From: an uncultured Pseudomonadales bacterium
GTDB lineage: Bacteria; Pseudomonadota; Gammaproteobacteria; Pseudomonadales; Porticoccaceae
DNA: 64,000 nucleotides
Assembly: GCA_943788895.1 (NCBI GenBank)
Contig: CALSRZ010000001.1
Coordinates: forward strand, 248,001 to 312,000
Direction: 5' to 3'
The notes under the pieces were generated by a model. It was not told where the DNA came from. It made no database searches and saw only the letters and a program-made list of their open reading frames with translations. Position numbers and translations under genes: made by a program. The stretch's first letter is position 1. Each line of letters begins with the position of its first letter. Shown here piece after piece: positions 25,698 through 35,184 of this stretch.

Positions 25698-27155
25698 TTA
25701 GCTGGCCGCGACTGCTGCTTCTGTCTCTACTGGGAGTTTTATCTGATAGAAGCCATAGATAATGGCAATAATCGGACAGCAGATATTAAAGATCGCGTAG
25801 GGCGCATAGAGGAAGGTGCTAACACCGAGAGTGGCGGACATATAGGCACCACAGGTATTCCAGGGGACCAGGGCCGAGGTCAGTGTGCCGGAGTCTTCCA
25901 GAGTTCGCGACAGATTGATCAGTTTAAGGTTTCTTTTGCGGTAGGCATTGGCAAACATCTGCCCAGGAATAACAACCGACAGATACTGGTCGGCGGCGAG
26001 AATATTGGTACCAATACAGGAGGCGACGGTGGTGGTTATCAGGCCGCCGGCAGATTTAACTTTACTTAGTGCAGCCTCTACCAAGCGTTCCAATAGGCCA
26101 GTGCGCGCCATTGCACCGCCGAAGGCCATAGCATTTATAATCAGGCCGACAGTCGTCAGCATACTGCTCATTCCACCTTTCGAGAGCAGTGCATCCAGTG
26201 ATTGGTTGCCGCTATCAGAGCTATAGCCGAGGAACATCGCACTGAGCAGACCTTTAAAGCTTGCCGCAATACCGTTAAGGCTGCTATCTCCTGCCAGTTC
26301 GATAACCGCAGTGGACTGAAAGGCAACGGCAAATACACAGCCAACCAGTGCGCCGACTATTAATGTCGACAGAGCTGGTTGTTTCTTGACTGCCATAACC
26401 AGCAGTAGTACCAGTGGCACCAGCATCAGCGGGTTGATGACAAAGGCGTCTTGCATAGCCGTTTGCAACAGTTCTATATCTTCTACCTGAACAGAGGATC
26501 CACTGCCTAAGCCGAGAATAAAAAATACGGTCAGGGCGATAATAAAGCTCGGCGTAGTGGTCCACAGCATATGTTCAATATGGGCAAATAGATCACTGTT
26601 GGAAACTGCTGCTGCGAGGTTTGTGGTATCCGAGAGCGGTGATAATTTATCGCCAAAATAGGCGCCGGATATTATCGCGCCGGCGCTGATTGGCAGGGAT
26701 AAGTTTAGTGCTGCGGCTATACCCATAAAGCCGATACCCAGGGTGCCGGCGACGGTCCATGAGCTGCCAATGCTAAAGCCTACCAGGGCACAGACCAGGC
26801 AGGAGGTGGCATAGAAGTAGTTCGGGGAGATTAATTCGACACCGTAGTAGATCATGCTGGGCACGGTGCCGGCGAGTATCCAGCTGCCTATTAGAGCGCC
26901 AACCATCAGCAGGATAAGGATGGCGTGAAGGGACATGGTAATGGTGTCGATCATGCCCTGTTCGATAACTTTCCAGGTCAGGCCGTTTTTAATCCCGATA
27001 AGCGCCGCTACTGCTGCGGAGATAATCAGGGCAACCAGGTTCGGGCCAAAGGAGTCGAGGCCAAACACATAGACCGTTCCTGCGAGCATTGAGATCAACA
27101 GTACAACAGGAATAAGTGCGTCGATAAGACTGGGTTTTACTACTGCTCTGGTCAT
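25698..27155 (-). CDS. NhaC family Na+/H+ antiporter
   Basis: A 485-residue inner-membrane protein with about 12 hydrophobic segments. NhaC-type signatures include SGAYFGDKLSPLSDTTNLAA in the middle and ALVPWNTCGAYMSATLGV near the end. It exchanges sodium for protons, or in some members malate for lactate. A sodium-linked antiporter fits a marine lifestyle. It is the first gene of a three-gene run with the M28 and M20 hydrolases, whose products it might help to take up or whose pH stress it may relieve. Confidence 0.9.
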   Translation of the reverse strand: MTRAVVKPSLIDALIPVVLLISMLAGTVYVFGLDSFGPNLVALIISAAVAALIGIKNGLTWKVIEQGMIDTITMSLHAILILLMVGALIGSWILAGTVPSMIYYGVELISPNYFYATSCLVCALVGFSIGSSWTVAGTLGIGFMGIAAALNLSLPISAGAIISGAYFGDKLSPLSDTTNLAAAVSNSDLFAHIEHMLWTTTPSFIIALTVFFILGLGSGSSVQVEDIELLQTAMQDAFVINPLMLVPLVLLLVMAVKKQPALSTLIVGALVGCVFAVAFQSTAVIELAGDSSLNGIAASFKGLLSAMFLGYSSDSGNQSLDALLSKGGMSSMLTTVGLIINAMAFGGAMARTGLLERLVEAALSKVKSAGGLITTTVASCIGTNILAADQYLSVVIPGQMFANAYRKRNLKLINLSRTLEDSGTLTSALVPWNTCGAYMSATLGVSTFLYAPYAIFNICCPIIAIIYGFYQIKLPVETEAAVAAS

Positions 27156-27240
27156 GGGCGGCTCTGTTTTTATTATGTTTGTAATTAACCTGTTGCCCGA
27201 GTGTAACTTACTATTGTGCTGGTGATCTATGGCGGGAGTT

Positions 27241-27777
27241 TTAGAGCTTGCGCTTAAGCAGAACTATATCGATGGCATTTTCCGCTAGCTTGGCGCGGGC
27301 ATAGGCCATGCTCGATGAGTCGGTGTAGGGGCCGACCAGCACGCGGTGCCATTTCTCACCATTGCCGAGGTTGACGGTTTCGACGCTGGCGCTGAGGTTT
27401 AGCAGCAGTAACTTAACCCGCAGTGCTTCCGCATCATTGGCATTTTTAAAGGAGCCGGCCTGCAACAGGTAGGAGAAGTCCTCTTCCGGTTGAATATCCT
27501 GGTTATCCGTTGACTCATTGCTGGGAACAATAATCTCGGTGTTTTTAAGCAGGGTGTAAAAATCGAACTTGAGTTCAGAGGCTTCCTCTTTGACGGTTTC
27601 AGTCACATCCTTAACTGCAGTGGTGGCTGTTGGGGCCGTCTTTAATAATGCCGGTGCAAAATTCATTAACAGGGCACCAAAAACCATACCAAAAAGAAAG
27701 GTCGGCAATGACGAGCCCTGTTTGGCCGGCTGCTTTTTGGCTGGTCTATTAGACGATCTTTTGTAATCTTGCGGCAT
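27241..27777 (-). CDS. SPOR-domain membrane protein, FtsN-like
   Basis: A basic cytoplasmic N-terminus (residues 1-22) precedes a TM helix (about 25-46), a short linker and a C-terminal SPOR domain (about 108-178: SYLLQAGSFKNANDAEALR ... WHRVLVGPYTD). SPOR domains bind denuded septal peptidoglycan. Position just downstream of priA matches the ftsN-like gene next to priA in many gammaproteobacteria. At 178 residues it is shorter than E. coli FtsN and its linker is brief. Confidence 0.85.
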   Translation of the reverse strand: MPQDYKRSSNRPAKKQPAKQGSSLPTFLFGMVFGALLMNFAPALLKTAPTATTAVKDVTETVKEEASELKFDFYTLLKNTEIIVPSNESTDNQDIQPEEDFSYLLQAGSFKNANDAEALRVKLLLLNLSASVETVNLGNGEKWHRVLVGPYTDSSSMAYARAKLAENAIDIVLLKRKL

Positions 27778-27860
27778 TTATTTAGCTCCGATTGCGAGCG
27801 GGGATTGTAGGGGATTATTTTCCACAGGCAAACCTTCTAGTAAAATGATTAAAAATTCCA

Positions 27861-30069
27861 CTATAGTTCCTGGGGGTCGACATCGATAGACCAGCGCACC
27901 TGTCGCGCTTCCGGCAATCGCTCAAGCTGAGGGCAGAGTGCCGATAGCAGCTGCTGCAAATCTCCGCGTCGCTGGCCACTGAGTTGCAATACAAAGCGAA
28001 AGCGTCCTGCGCGTTTTTCCATCAGCGCGGGAAGCGGGCCAATATAGCCAAGTTTGGGTGAGGGTGGCGCAATAGCTTCGGCCAATCCTCGTGCGGCCCT
28101 TAAAAACATTTCCGCCTGATTGGGGTTGTTTGACTCGGCGCGAATAATCGCCATCTGATTAAACGGCGGCAGCTGAGTCAGCTGGCGCTGGTCGAGGAGT
28201 AATTTGGCGTATTGGCTGTAACCCTGATTGATTAACAGCTGCAGCAGCGGGTGCTCCGGCTGGTGGGTCTGCAGCATGACTTTTCCGGCAGTCGATCCGC
28301 GTCCACTGCGTCCGGCAACCTGAACCAATAACTGACCCATACGCTCATGGCTGCGGAAGTCGGCACTAAACAGGCCGCTGTCAGCATCGAGAACTACCAC
28401 TAGGGTGATATTGGCAAAGTGATGTCCCTTGGCAAGCATCTGGGTGCCGACAAGAATGCAGGGTTCACCGCTATTGGCTGTATCAAAGACTTTTTGCATC
28501 GCGCCTTTATTGCGGGTGCTATCGCGATCCACTCTAAGCACGGGCGTATCTGGAAAGCTGTCTTGCAGCCAGGCTTCACTGCGCTCGGTTCCTTCACCGG
28601 CGGCAATTAGCTCTCTACTCTGGCAGCTCGGGCACTGGTGAACAGTGCGCTGCTGGTAGTTGCAGTGGTGGCAGATCAGGCGACCGCGTCCGCGGTGTAC
28701 GGTAAGGCGCGCATCGCAGCTGCGACATTCGGCCACCCAGCCACATTGATGGCAGAGCAGGGTCGGGGCAAAGCCGCGGCGATTGAGAAAAACCAGTACC
28801 TGCTGTTTTTGGCTGATGGCTTGCCTGATGGCGGCCAGAGTCGAACTGGCAATACCGCATTCAAGGGTCTCGGTCTTGAGGTCGACAATATTCCAGCTCG
28901 GCGGAGAGGCATTGCCTGCACGAGTCTCTAATACCAGATGTTGATAACGCTGCTTATTGCAGTTGTTTAGGGACTCCAGCGAGGGCGTTGCTGAGCCGAG
29001 AATAATCGGGATATTTTCCTGTTTGGCGCGAATAACCGCGAGGTCTCGCGCCGAGTAGCGAAAGCCTTCCTGCTGCTTGTAGGATTGGTCGTGCTCTTCA
29101 TCGAGAATAATTAACCCCGGGTCTTTTAATGGGGTAAAGATCGCCGAGCGGGTGCCGAGAATAATCTGCGCATCACCAGATTTAGCCCGTGCCCAGGCTT
29201 CGAGTCTGGCCTTATCGGTAAGCCCGGAATGGAGGGTGACCAGCGGCACATTAAAGCGGTCGCGAAAGCGTTTCTCAGTCTGCGGGGTAAGGCTGATCTC
29301 GGGAATTAAAACCAGTGCCTGACGACCATAGCGAAGAATCTTTTCAATGGATTGCAGGTAGATCTCGGTCTTGCCGCTGCCGGTAACGCCATCCAGCAAC
29401 CAGCTTTTAAAACCGTGAATCTCAATTGCGTCCATGGCTTTTTGTTGCGACTGATGGAGTTGCAGAGGCTGTTCTCTAAGCAGATTATCCAGCGCCACAG
29501 GTTGCGGCTTTTGCATGCACCAGCTCTATCAGGTCTTTTTCTCTGAGCTGTTTAAGGGCTGCACGGCTGTGAGTTTCAAGCAATTTCTGCTCGCTGATCA
29601 GCGGCTGTTGAAGCAGTTCATCCATCAGGGCTTTTTGCCGCGGCGAGCGTTTTAGGGAATCAGGCCCGAGACCTTTGCCGAGTGTTGTGGCGCGCCAGTT
29701 GGCGATCTGTATTTCGGGCAGCTCACTGCCGCTGCGCAGCAGTACTGGCAGGGTGCTAAACAGTGCATCGCCAATCGGATGCTGATAGTAGTTGGCGGCC
29801 CAGATAAACAGTTTAAACAGTGATTCTGGCAGCAGCGGTTGCTGATCGATTACAGCGCTAATCGGTTTGAGTTTTTCTACCGCGAAATCAGTGCTTTCCG
29901 GGCAGTCGATAACCAGCCCGACCACTTCGCGTTTGCCAAACGGAACGGCCACACGGCAGCCTCTCTGGGGCGGCGTTGCCAGCAGATTTTCCGGTATCAG
30001 ATAGTCAAAGGTGCGGCGCAGTGGCGAGGGCACTGCGACACGAATAATTGAAGGCTTTGAATCCGCCAT
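27861..30069 (-). CDS. priA: Primosomal replication protein N' (helicase), one-base frameshift
   Basis: Restarts stalled replication forks by loading the replicative helicase. The N-terminal DNA-binding part (RVAVPSPLRRTFDYLIP) lies in one frame (to about 29510). The helicase part lies in the next: Walker A GVTGSGKTE, DEEH box, and zinc-binding cysteines CHQCGWVAECRSCD and CHHC..CPSC. One extra A in a run at about 29509-29512 separates them; conserved sequence on both sides argues for a sequence error. The divergent position to rpmE is the usual gammaproteobacterial arrangement. Confidence 0.93.
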
Positions 30070-30089
30070 AATAAAGTTGAGAATTCCTT

Positions 30090-30117
30090 TTGTAACTGGG
30101 TTTATTTCTGCTAGAAT
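30090..30117 (+). promoter_or_regulatory. Likely rpmE promoter
   Basis: TTGTAA (30090-30095), a 16-bp spacer and TAGAAT (30112-30117) form a sigma70-type promoter about 140 bp upstream of rpmE and just outside the divergent priA start. Confidence 0.5.
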
Positions 30118-30256
30118 CCGCGCTCTTTAGAAATGGCCTGCCGTGCCATACATGAGTTGGACTGTTTACACTTGGTTATATCTGGTTGCATTACTAACCA
30201 GCCAAACAGTCTACCAGCTTATAGATAAGGTGGCGGCATGCAACTTGGAGTATATG

Positions 30257-30466
30257 ATGAAATCAGAGATTCACCCGGCTTATCAAGAATTAAAAGCAAC
30301 TTGCAGTTGTGGCAATGTTATTACTGTAGGTTCAACACGCGCACAAGAACTTTACCTAGACGTATGTTCAGAGTGCCATCCGTTTTACACCGGCAAGCAG
30401 AAAGTTGCTGATACCGGTGGACGAATCGATCGCTTTAACAAGCGCTTTGGTTCTGCCAAGAAGTAA
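30257..30466 (+). CDS. rpmE: 50S ribosomal protein L31, zinc-binding type
   Basis: A 69-residue ribosomal protein of the large-subunit central protuberance. The C+ (zinc) form is shown by CSCG and CSECH, and the family ending [25 protein letters not shown] is present. The ORF-track start at 30143 is too long. GGAG at 30247-30250 is 6 bp from the second ATG at 30257, giving MKSEIHP as in other L31 proteins. A terminator follows. Confidence 0.96.
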   Translation: MKSEIHPAYQELKATCSCGNVITVGSTRAQELYLDVCSECHPFYTGKQKVADTGGRIDRFNKRFGSAKK

Positions 30467-30507
30467 AGCTCTGGAAGACTGCTTTCAACAGCAAAATTCT
30501 GGAATAC

Positions 30508-30545
30508 AAAAAATGCGCCACAGGTTACTGGGGCGCATTTTTTTT
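30508..30545 (+). terminator. rpmE terminator
   Basis: The stem AAAAAATGCGCC / GGCGCATTTTTT with an intervening loop is followed by a run of eight T, 40 bp after the rpmE stop. Confidence 0.9.
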
Positions 30546-30664
30546 AAGCTGCATTTTTTAAAATATTTTTCCAGCGATCTTTTGTCGAGTGGATTGCCAG
30601 CGAGTACAATAGGCCATCGATTTTGAAAATCATATGACAGAAATAACAGGAAACGGAGGCTCAG

Positions 30665-30913
30665 GTGCGCGCACTGTGGATGTTGGTTAAATTTTTACTG
30701 ATGTTGGCAATTGTTATTGTCGGCGCCATATTTGCTATGGAGAACAATCAGCTGGTCGATGTCGACTTTATTCTGTTGCAGAGTGCGACCATGAGTCTCG
30801 GCCTGTGGTTGATGATTTTTCTCACAGTTGGCTGTCTGCTGGGACTGTTGGCCAGCTCTGTACTTATTACCTATTACAAGCGGCAACTGGCCCGCGCTTT
30901 AAAAAAGGACTAA
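30665..30913 (+). CDS. lapA: LapA domain protein (DUF1049)
   Basis: An 82-residue inner-membrane protein with two TM helices (about 5-25 and 43-67) joined by the typical [15 protein letters not shown] strand. In E. coli LapA works with LapB to control LpxC turnover and LPS supply. The start is GTG after GGAGG. It is 7 bp upstream of pyrF, but the lapB gene that normally lies between them is missing here. Confidence 0.88.
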   Translation: MRALWMLVKFLLMLAIVIVGAIFAMENNQLVDVDFILLQSATMSLGLWLMIFLTVGCLLGLLASSVLITYYKRQLARALKKD

Positions 30914-30920
30914 TTGGCTT

Positions 30921-31628
30921 ATGGCCGCACTCGATTCTAAAACCAATTCAAAAGTGATTGTCGCCCTGGATTACGATAATCAGAGTTCGGCAATGAACCT
31001 GGTCGAACAGCTCGATCCGACAGAGTGTCGGGTTAAGGTTGGCAAGGAGCTATTTACCGCTGCCGGGCCAGTGTTGGTTAAGGCGCTGGTCGATCGTGGC
31101 TTCGATGTATTTCTCGATTTAAAGTTTCACGATATTCCCAATACCGCTGCCAAGGCGGTCTGCGCCGCTGCAGATCTGGGGGTGTGGATGACCAATGTTC
31201 ACGCATCCGGTGGCAGCCGTATGATGAGTGCCGCCAAGCAGGCACTCGAGCAGCAGGGCAGCTCTATGCTGTTAATTGGTGTCACTGTTCTGACCAGTAT
31301 GGATGACGCGGATTTACAGGAGATCGGTATTCAGCGCAGTCCCAGCGAGCAGGTATTGCATCTTGCCGGTCTAACGCAGAATTGCGGTCTCGATGGTGTG
31401 GTCTGTTCTGCCCGTGAAGCCAGCGCTTTAAAAGCTGCGTTGGGTGCAGATTTTCAGTTGGTCACCCCGGGTATCCGCTTGCCTGACAGTGCGGCTGATG
31501 ATCAGCGCCGTATAGTTTCACCTCAGGATGCTATAGCTTTGGGCAGTGATTATTTGGTGATTGGCCGTCCGATAACTCAGTCTGCGAATCCATTGCAGAC
31601 TCTGATGCAGATTAACGCTTCACTTTAA
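30921..31628 (+). CDS. pyrF: Orotidine 5'-phosphate decarboxylase
   Basis: Last step of UMP synthesis. The active-site Asp/Lys network is seen in [16 protein letters not shown] and [11 protein letters not shown], with the phosphate-binding VTPGIRL and VIGRPITQS. At 235 residues the length is normal. It is co-transcribed with lapA, and a strong terminator follows. Confidence 0.97.
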   Translation: MAALDSKTNSKVIVALDYDNQSSAMNLVEQLDPTECRVKVGKELFTAAGPVLVKALVDRGFDVFLDLKFHDIPNTAAKAVCAAADLGVWMTNVHASGGSRMMSAAKQALEQQGSSMLLIGVTVLTSMDDADLQEIGIQRSPSEQVLHLAGLTQNCGLDGVVCSAREASALKAALGADFQLVTPGIRLPDSAADDQRRIVSPQDAIALGSDYLVIGRPITQSANPLQTLMQINASL

Positions 31629-31681
31629 TTTTCTCTTGGTGCTTTGCATAACCGCATAAAGAGACTTATATAAAGAGAAAG

Positions 31682-31719
31682 AAAAAAGCCTATTCAATAT
31701 TCGTTGAATAGGCTTTTTT
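31682..31719. terminator. Bidirectional terminator between pyrF and the GH16 gene
   Basis: A perfect 16-bp stem AAAAAAGCCTATTCAA / TTGAATAGGCTTTTTT with a 6-nt loop; symmetric A and T runs serve both converging genes. Confidence 0.94.
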
Positions 31720-31752
31720 GTTACAACAACCAGTTTTGGCTATGACTGTTGT

Positions 31753-33423
31753 CTATTCAAACTCATCCGCCCAGATCGGTTGAGCTGAGGGGCCGGCACC
31801 TTCTGCATAGATCCTGATATAGTCGATCTCCATTGCACTCTGTGAGAAGCTTGATGAGATGCTGTCCTGAATCGCGATATTTAATAGCAGGTACTGCTCC
31901 GCATCATAGGGCCAGGTGTCGGAATTTTTAACCGTTGGCGCGTATCGGTAATGCTCATTACCATTGACACTAAAGATGATGCGATCACTGTTCCAATCCA
32001 TCTCGTAGACATGAAATTGCGTAGAGGCAGTACTAATATACTGTCCGTCGTGGTTAATGGTGCCGCCATGGCTGGAAGGGGTGTGCATAGCGCTCTGCAC
32101 ATAATTCTGATTATTGCCCCAGTGCTCCATAATGTCGATCTCGCCACAGGCCGGCCAGCCAGTAGTGCCAAAGCCCTGAGTCTCCCAGTAACCGCCATTC
32201 TCAGTAATGTTTTTACCCAGAGTCCAGATTGCCGGCCAGGTACCAGCGCCTGTGGGTAGCTTCGCTCTAACCTCTACACGTCCATATTTAAACGCGTATT
32301 TGGAATTGAGTCGGGCAGAGGTGTAATCTTTGGTGTGTCCCTGATCTCTAAAGCTCTCTTGTTTGGCAACGATTTTTAAGCTGCCATTGCTAACAAAGGA
32401 GTTTTCAATACGATTGGTGTAGTGCTGCTGTTCGCCATTAAACCAGCCCCAGCCATTGGGCAGACGAGTCTGGTGGAACCAGTTGGCTGAGTTAATTGCT
32501 TTTACTGTAGCGTCGCCACCACCAGTCGTGTTATCTCCACCTGCGCTGTTGTCCCCGCCAGTATCTGGATCACCAGCGTCATCCACTACTACAATATTTT
32601 TAACGATAACCGGAGAGTCTCGATCTACGACATACATCAGGAACGATGAGTAGGTGTTGTTTGGATTCTGTGGTGGGATGGTTACGGTGTATTCAAGCTC
32701 AGCTTCACCGGTGATTAGGATCGGATCAAGATTAAACGTCGCACCAACATTTGGATAGGGCATACGCTCAAAGCGAAAGTAAATGCGTGTATCACTGCCG
32801 CCGGCTGGAATCGCCGCCGTAAAGGTAATGGTGCCGCCCTCAGCAAAAGACATCGGGTAGATATCAAAATTCATATTGGCAAAACCGGCCCAATCTTCTG
32901 TGCCAGTTGGGAAAGTATAAGTTGAGGTATCCTCGTCAAATACTGCACCACCAAACCCTTCGATCATACTAGCGATGCTTGGCTCGGTGCTGCCTGACCC
33001 ATTGCCACCGTTATCATTGCCGCCCTGAGGCTCTTCGACGATCACAGTTCGGGTTATTGACGCAATGTTGCCAGCACTGTCCTGAACGGTGTAAGTCAGG
33101 GTATAGGTGCCGGCGGTATTGTCAACTGAACCAGTTTTGATAATAAAGTCGGTGAGGAATCCGTCAATATTATCATTGGCAGTTGCGCCCTGATCAAAGA
33201 AGCTTTCTCCCGCCTCGAGATTGACCTTGGATGGGCCTTTAAGGGCAATTGCTGGTGCAACAGTATCAGTGGAGTTGTTGTTGCCACCATTGTTGTTGCT
33301 GCCATTATTGTTGCTGCTGCCGCCATTGTCGCTACCCGCACTATCACCACCACCGCCGCCACAGGCGGAAAGTGCTAAAGATAAAACCATTAGCAGCAAT
33401 GTCGTTGCTTTTTTATTAGCCAA
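31753..33423 (-). CDS. Secreted GH16 beta-glucanase (laminarinase-like) lipoprotein
   Basis: Lipobox LSAC then a Gly/Ser/Asn linker tethers the enzyme to the envelope. An Ig-like (DUF5011/HYR-type) domain (about 55-135) and a carbohydrate-binding-like module (about 145-285) precede a GH16 catalytic domain at the C-terminus with the active-site motif GEIDIMEHWG and GRVEVRAKLP. It probably cleaves beta-1,3-glucans such as algal laminarin. I place the start at a TTG (33423), because AGGGG lies 7 bp upstream and the ATG at 33486 would add 21 residues before the signal peptide. No polysaccharide-utilisation genes surround it. Confidence 0.9.
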   Translation of the reverse strand: MANKKATTLLLMVLSLALSACGGGGGDSAGSDNGGSSNNNGSNNNGGNNNSTDTVAPAIALKGPSKVNLEAGESFFDQGATANDNIDGFLTDFIIKTGSVDNTAGTYTLTYTVQDSAGNIASITRTVIVEEPQGGNDNGGNGSGSTEPSIASMIEGFGGAVFDEDTSTYTFPTGTEDWAGFANMNFDIYPMSFAEGGTITFTAAIPAGGSDTRIYFRFERMPYPNVGATFNLDPILITGEAELEYTVTIPPQNPNNTYSSFLMYVVDRDSPVIVKNIVVVDDAGDPDTGGDNSAGGDNTTGGGDATVKAINSANWFHQTRLPNGWGWFNGEQQHYTNRIENSFVSNGSLKIVAKQESFRDQGHTKDYTSARLNSKYAFKYGRVEVRAKLPTGAGTWPAIWTLGKNITENGGYWETQGFGTTGWPACGEIDIMEHWGNNQNYVQSAMHTPSSHGGTINHDGQYISTASTQFHVYEMDWNSDRIIFSVNGNEHYRYAPTVKNSDTWPYDAEQYLLLNIAIQDSISSSFSQSAMEIDYIRIYAEGAGPSAQPIWADEFE

Positions 33424-33632
33424 GATATATCCCCTTCTATTATTTACCTGATGGGTAAATAATTTATATTTAATATTCTTCTCCAAGCAGAGTTAATGGA
33501 GAGATTTTTATTTTTCGAGGCCGGAGATTACACGGCTGTGAGAAGAATTGTATGTTTATACGCCGATAGGCATATTCTCTGCGATAAATGGCACCAACAA
33601 TAAGGTTTTTACGCTGAAATCCCTCCTTAAGA

Positions 33633-34784
33633 TTACTGTTTTGTACTGCCTTTTATTTGACTGCTGATAACACTATTGGTTGCTATACGCTGTTTAAGGT
33701 ATTCCTTGGCACTGATTGGCGGGTATTTACCCTCCTTGCCATAAATGGTTTGTCGACCATTGGCCTGACAGAAAAAAGCCATAGAGTGGCGGTCATTAAA
33801 AGGTTCGCCGTCCTGGGGCATGGTGACTCGGTGCGGAGTAGAGCGCAGTTTGTCATCGCTCCAGCGCATCAGCATATCGCCGATATTGCAGGTAATTAGC
33901 CCTTCGTCTGGAATAACCGGTGACCATATCTGAGTTTCTTTTGTCTGGTCACAGCATATCTCCAGACCCCGTTGGTGATTGCGCTGAAACAGCAGGGTTA
34001 GGCAGCTGTAGTCTGTATGTGCCCCGGCCCACCATTGTTGCGGGCACTGGGCAGGTTCTCTGGTGTTATTTTCTGCATTTGCGTAATAGTGCAGCAGGCG
34101 CAATGTGCTCTGGTAATCTGACTGCTCGGAATTGTGAGCATGGGTGAAATGGTCTTTTTCCAACCCCAGTTTTTCAGCAAAACAGCTCATTAATTGCATA
34201 CTTAGAAGCCAGCAGGAATTCTCAAAGGCGAGCATTTGACGTTGAAAGCCGGGAAGTTGTGACTCTTGCGGCCACAGACCTTTCATTCGCGGGTGGATAA
34301 TCTGGTAGGACTCTTTCTGGTCTGCGAGCCCTGTTGATGATCGTACCTGTTTTCGCGATTCCCAGCCGGCATTTTTAAATTTACGCAGTGAGAACTTTGC
34401 TTTTTCATTTTCCCTAAGGTCAAAGAAGCGGCTCGCCTGTATAAAGGCAAAATCTATATCCTTAGTGGGAATGCTGTGATTGACCAGTTGGAAAAAACCG
34501 TAGTTGGTAGCAGCATCCCAAAGCTTGTCGCTGATCTCTTGTCTGCGCCGTGAAAAGTTGGACAGGTCGATCAGTGGGATAGTGCGCTCGGAATTGCTTT
34601 TTCTGGCGGGTTTGACGGAGACGGTCGAGTGACTTTCCCGGATAGATTTTTTTTCTGCACTGGCCATTATTGCTGGATCCTGACTTGCCGGGTAAATTGA
34701 TTGCGACGCTGATTGAATTTGAAGATTATTCATCGGTGAATTATTTTCATTTGACCTAAAAGTTTGTATGCAAGTTAACTGCAA
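33633..34784 (-). CDS. 2-oxoglutarate/Fe(II)-dependent oxygenase, isopenicillin-N-synthase-like
   Basis: The jelly-roll oxygenase pattern is clear: N-terminal IPLIDLSNFS and YGFFQLVNHSI, the iron ligands HTDYS and the later His in TPHRV, and the 2OG-binding Arg of RHSMAFF. About 70 residues precede the conserved domain and look disordered; the true start may be a later ATG such as MNNLQIQ or MASAEKK. The family includes gibberellin-type oxidases, flavonoid and amino acid hydroxylases and EFE; no substrate can be assigned. No partner gene is adjacent. Confidence 0.85.
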   Translation of the reverse strand: MQLTCIQTFRSNENNSPMNNLQIQSASQSIYPASQDPAIMASAEKKSIRESHSTVSVKPARKSNSERTIPLIDLSNFSRRRQEISDKLWDAATNYGFFQLVNHSIPTKDIDFAFIQASRFFDLRENEKAKFSLRKFKNAGWESRKQVRSSTGLADQKESYQIIHPRMKGLWPQESQLPGFQRQMLAFENSCWLLSMQLMSCFAEKLGLEKDHFTHAHNSEQSDYQSTLRLLHYYANAENNTREPAQCPQQWWAGAHTDYSCLTLLFQRNHQRGLEICCDQTKETQIWSPVIPDEGLITCNIGDMLMRWSDDKLRSTPHRVTMPQDGEPFNDRHSMAFFCQANGRQTIYGKEGKYPPISAKEYLKQRIATNSVISSQIKGSTKQ

Positions 34785-34828
34785 TTTTTGTGCCTAAACC
34801 GAGTATCTGCGGCACCTGTAGCTAAACT

Positions 34829-34861
34829 TTAAGTAAATGAAAAGTAAATGAAAAGTAAATG
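34829..34861. repeat. Short tandem repeat, about three 11-bp units
   Basis: TTAAGTAAATG, AAAAGTAAATG, AAAAGTAAATG follow each other in the 400-bp intergenic stretch 34785-35184. The rest of that stretch shows only AT-rich sequence and the trhO promoter. Confidence 0.75.
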
Positions 34862-35114
34862 CCTCAGTCTGCCTGTAGGGTTGCCGGTTAACCAGCCCTG
34901 AAACGCACCAATACAATGCTTTTGTCTGTTCAAATGGACCTTGTTGTTTATGATTTGAACCATTTAAGTGCGTTGTAAATACACTGTAATAGTAGGCTTA
35001 TAATTGTTTCAGTTTGATTGCGTTTATATTGATACTTTTTTAGACAGTTCTTTTAGATGGTTTGTATAGCCTGCAACTTGATCTATTCGATATCTGCCGA
35101 AGCTATTCTTGATT

Positions 35115-35123
35115 TGCTATAAT
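35115..35123 (+). promoter_or_regulatory. Extended -10 promoter of trhO
   Basis: TGCTATAAT is a perfect extended -10 element 62 bp upstream of the trhO start; no clear -35 is visible, as is common with the extended type. Confidence 0.6.
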
Positions 35124-35184
35124 GTTGCGGCTAAATATCAGTCCAATAGATTTTGCTAACGCGGTAATATTTTCAAGGTAAGTT

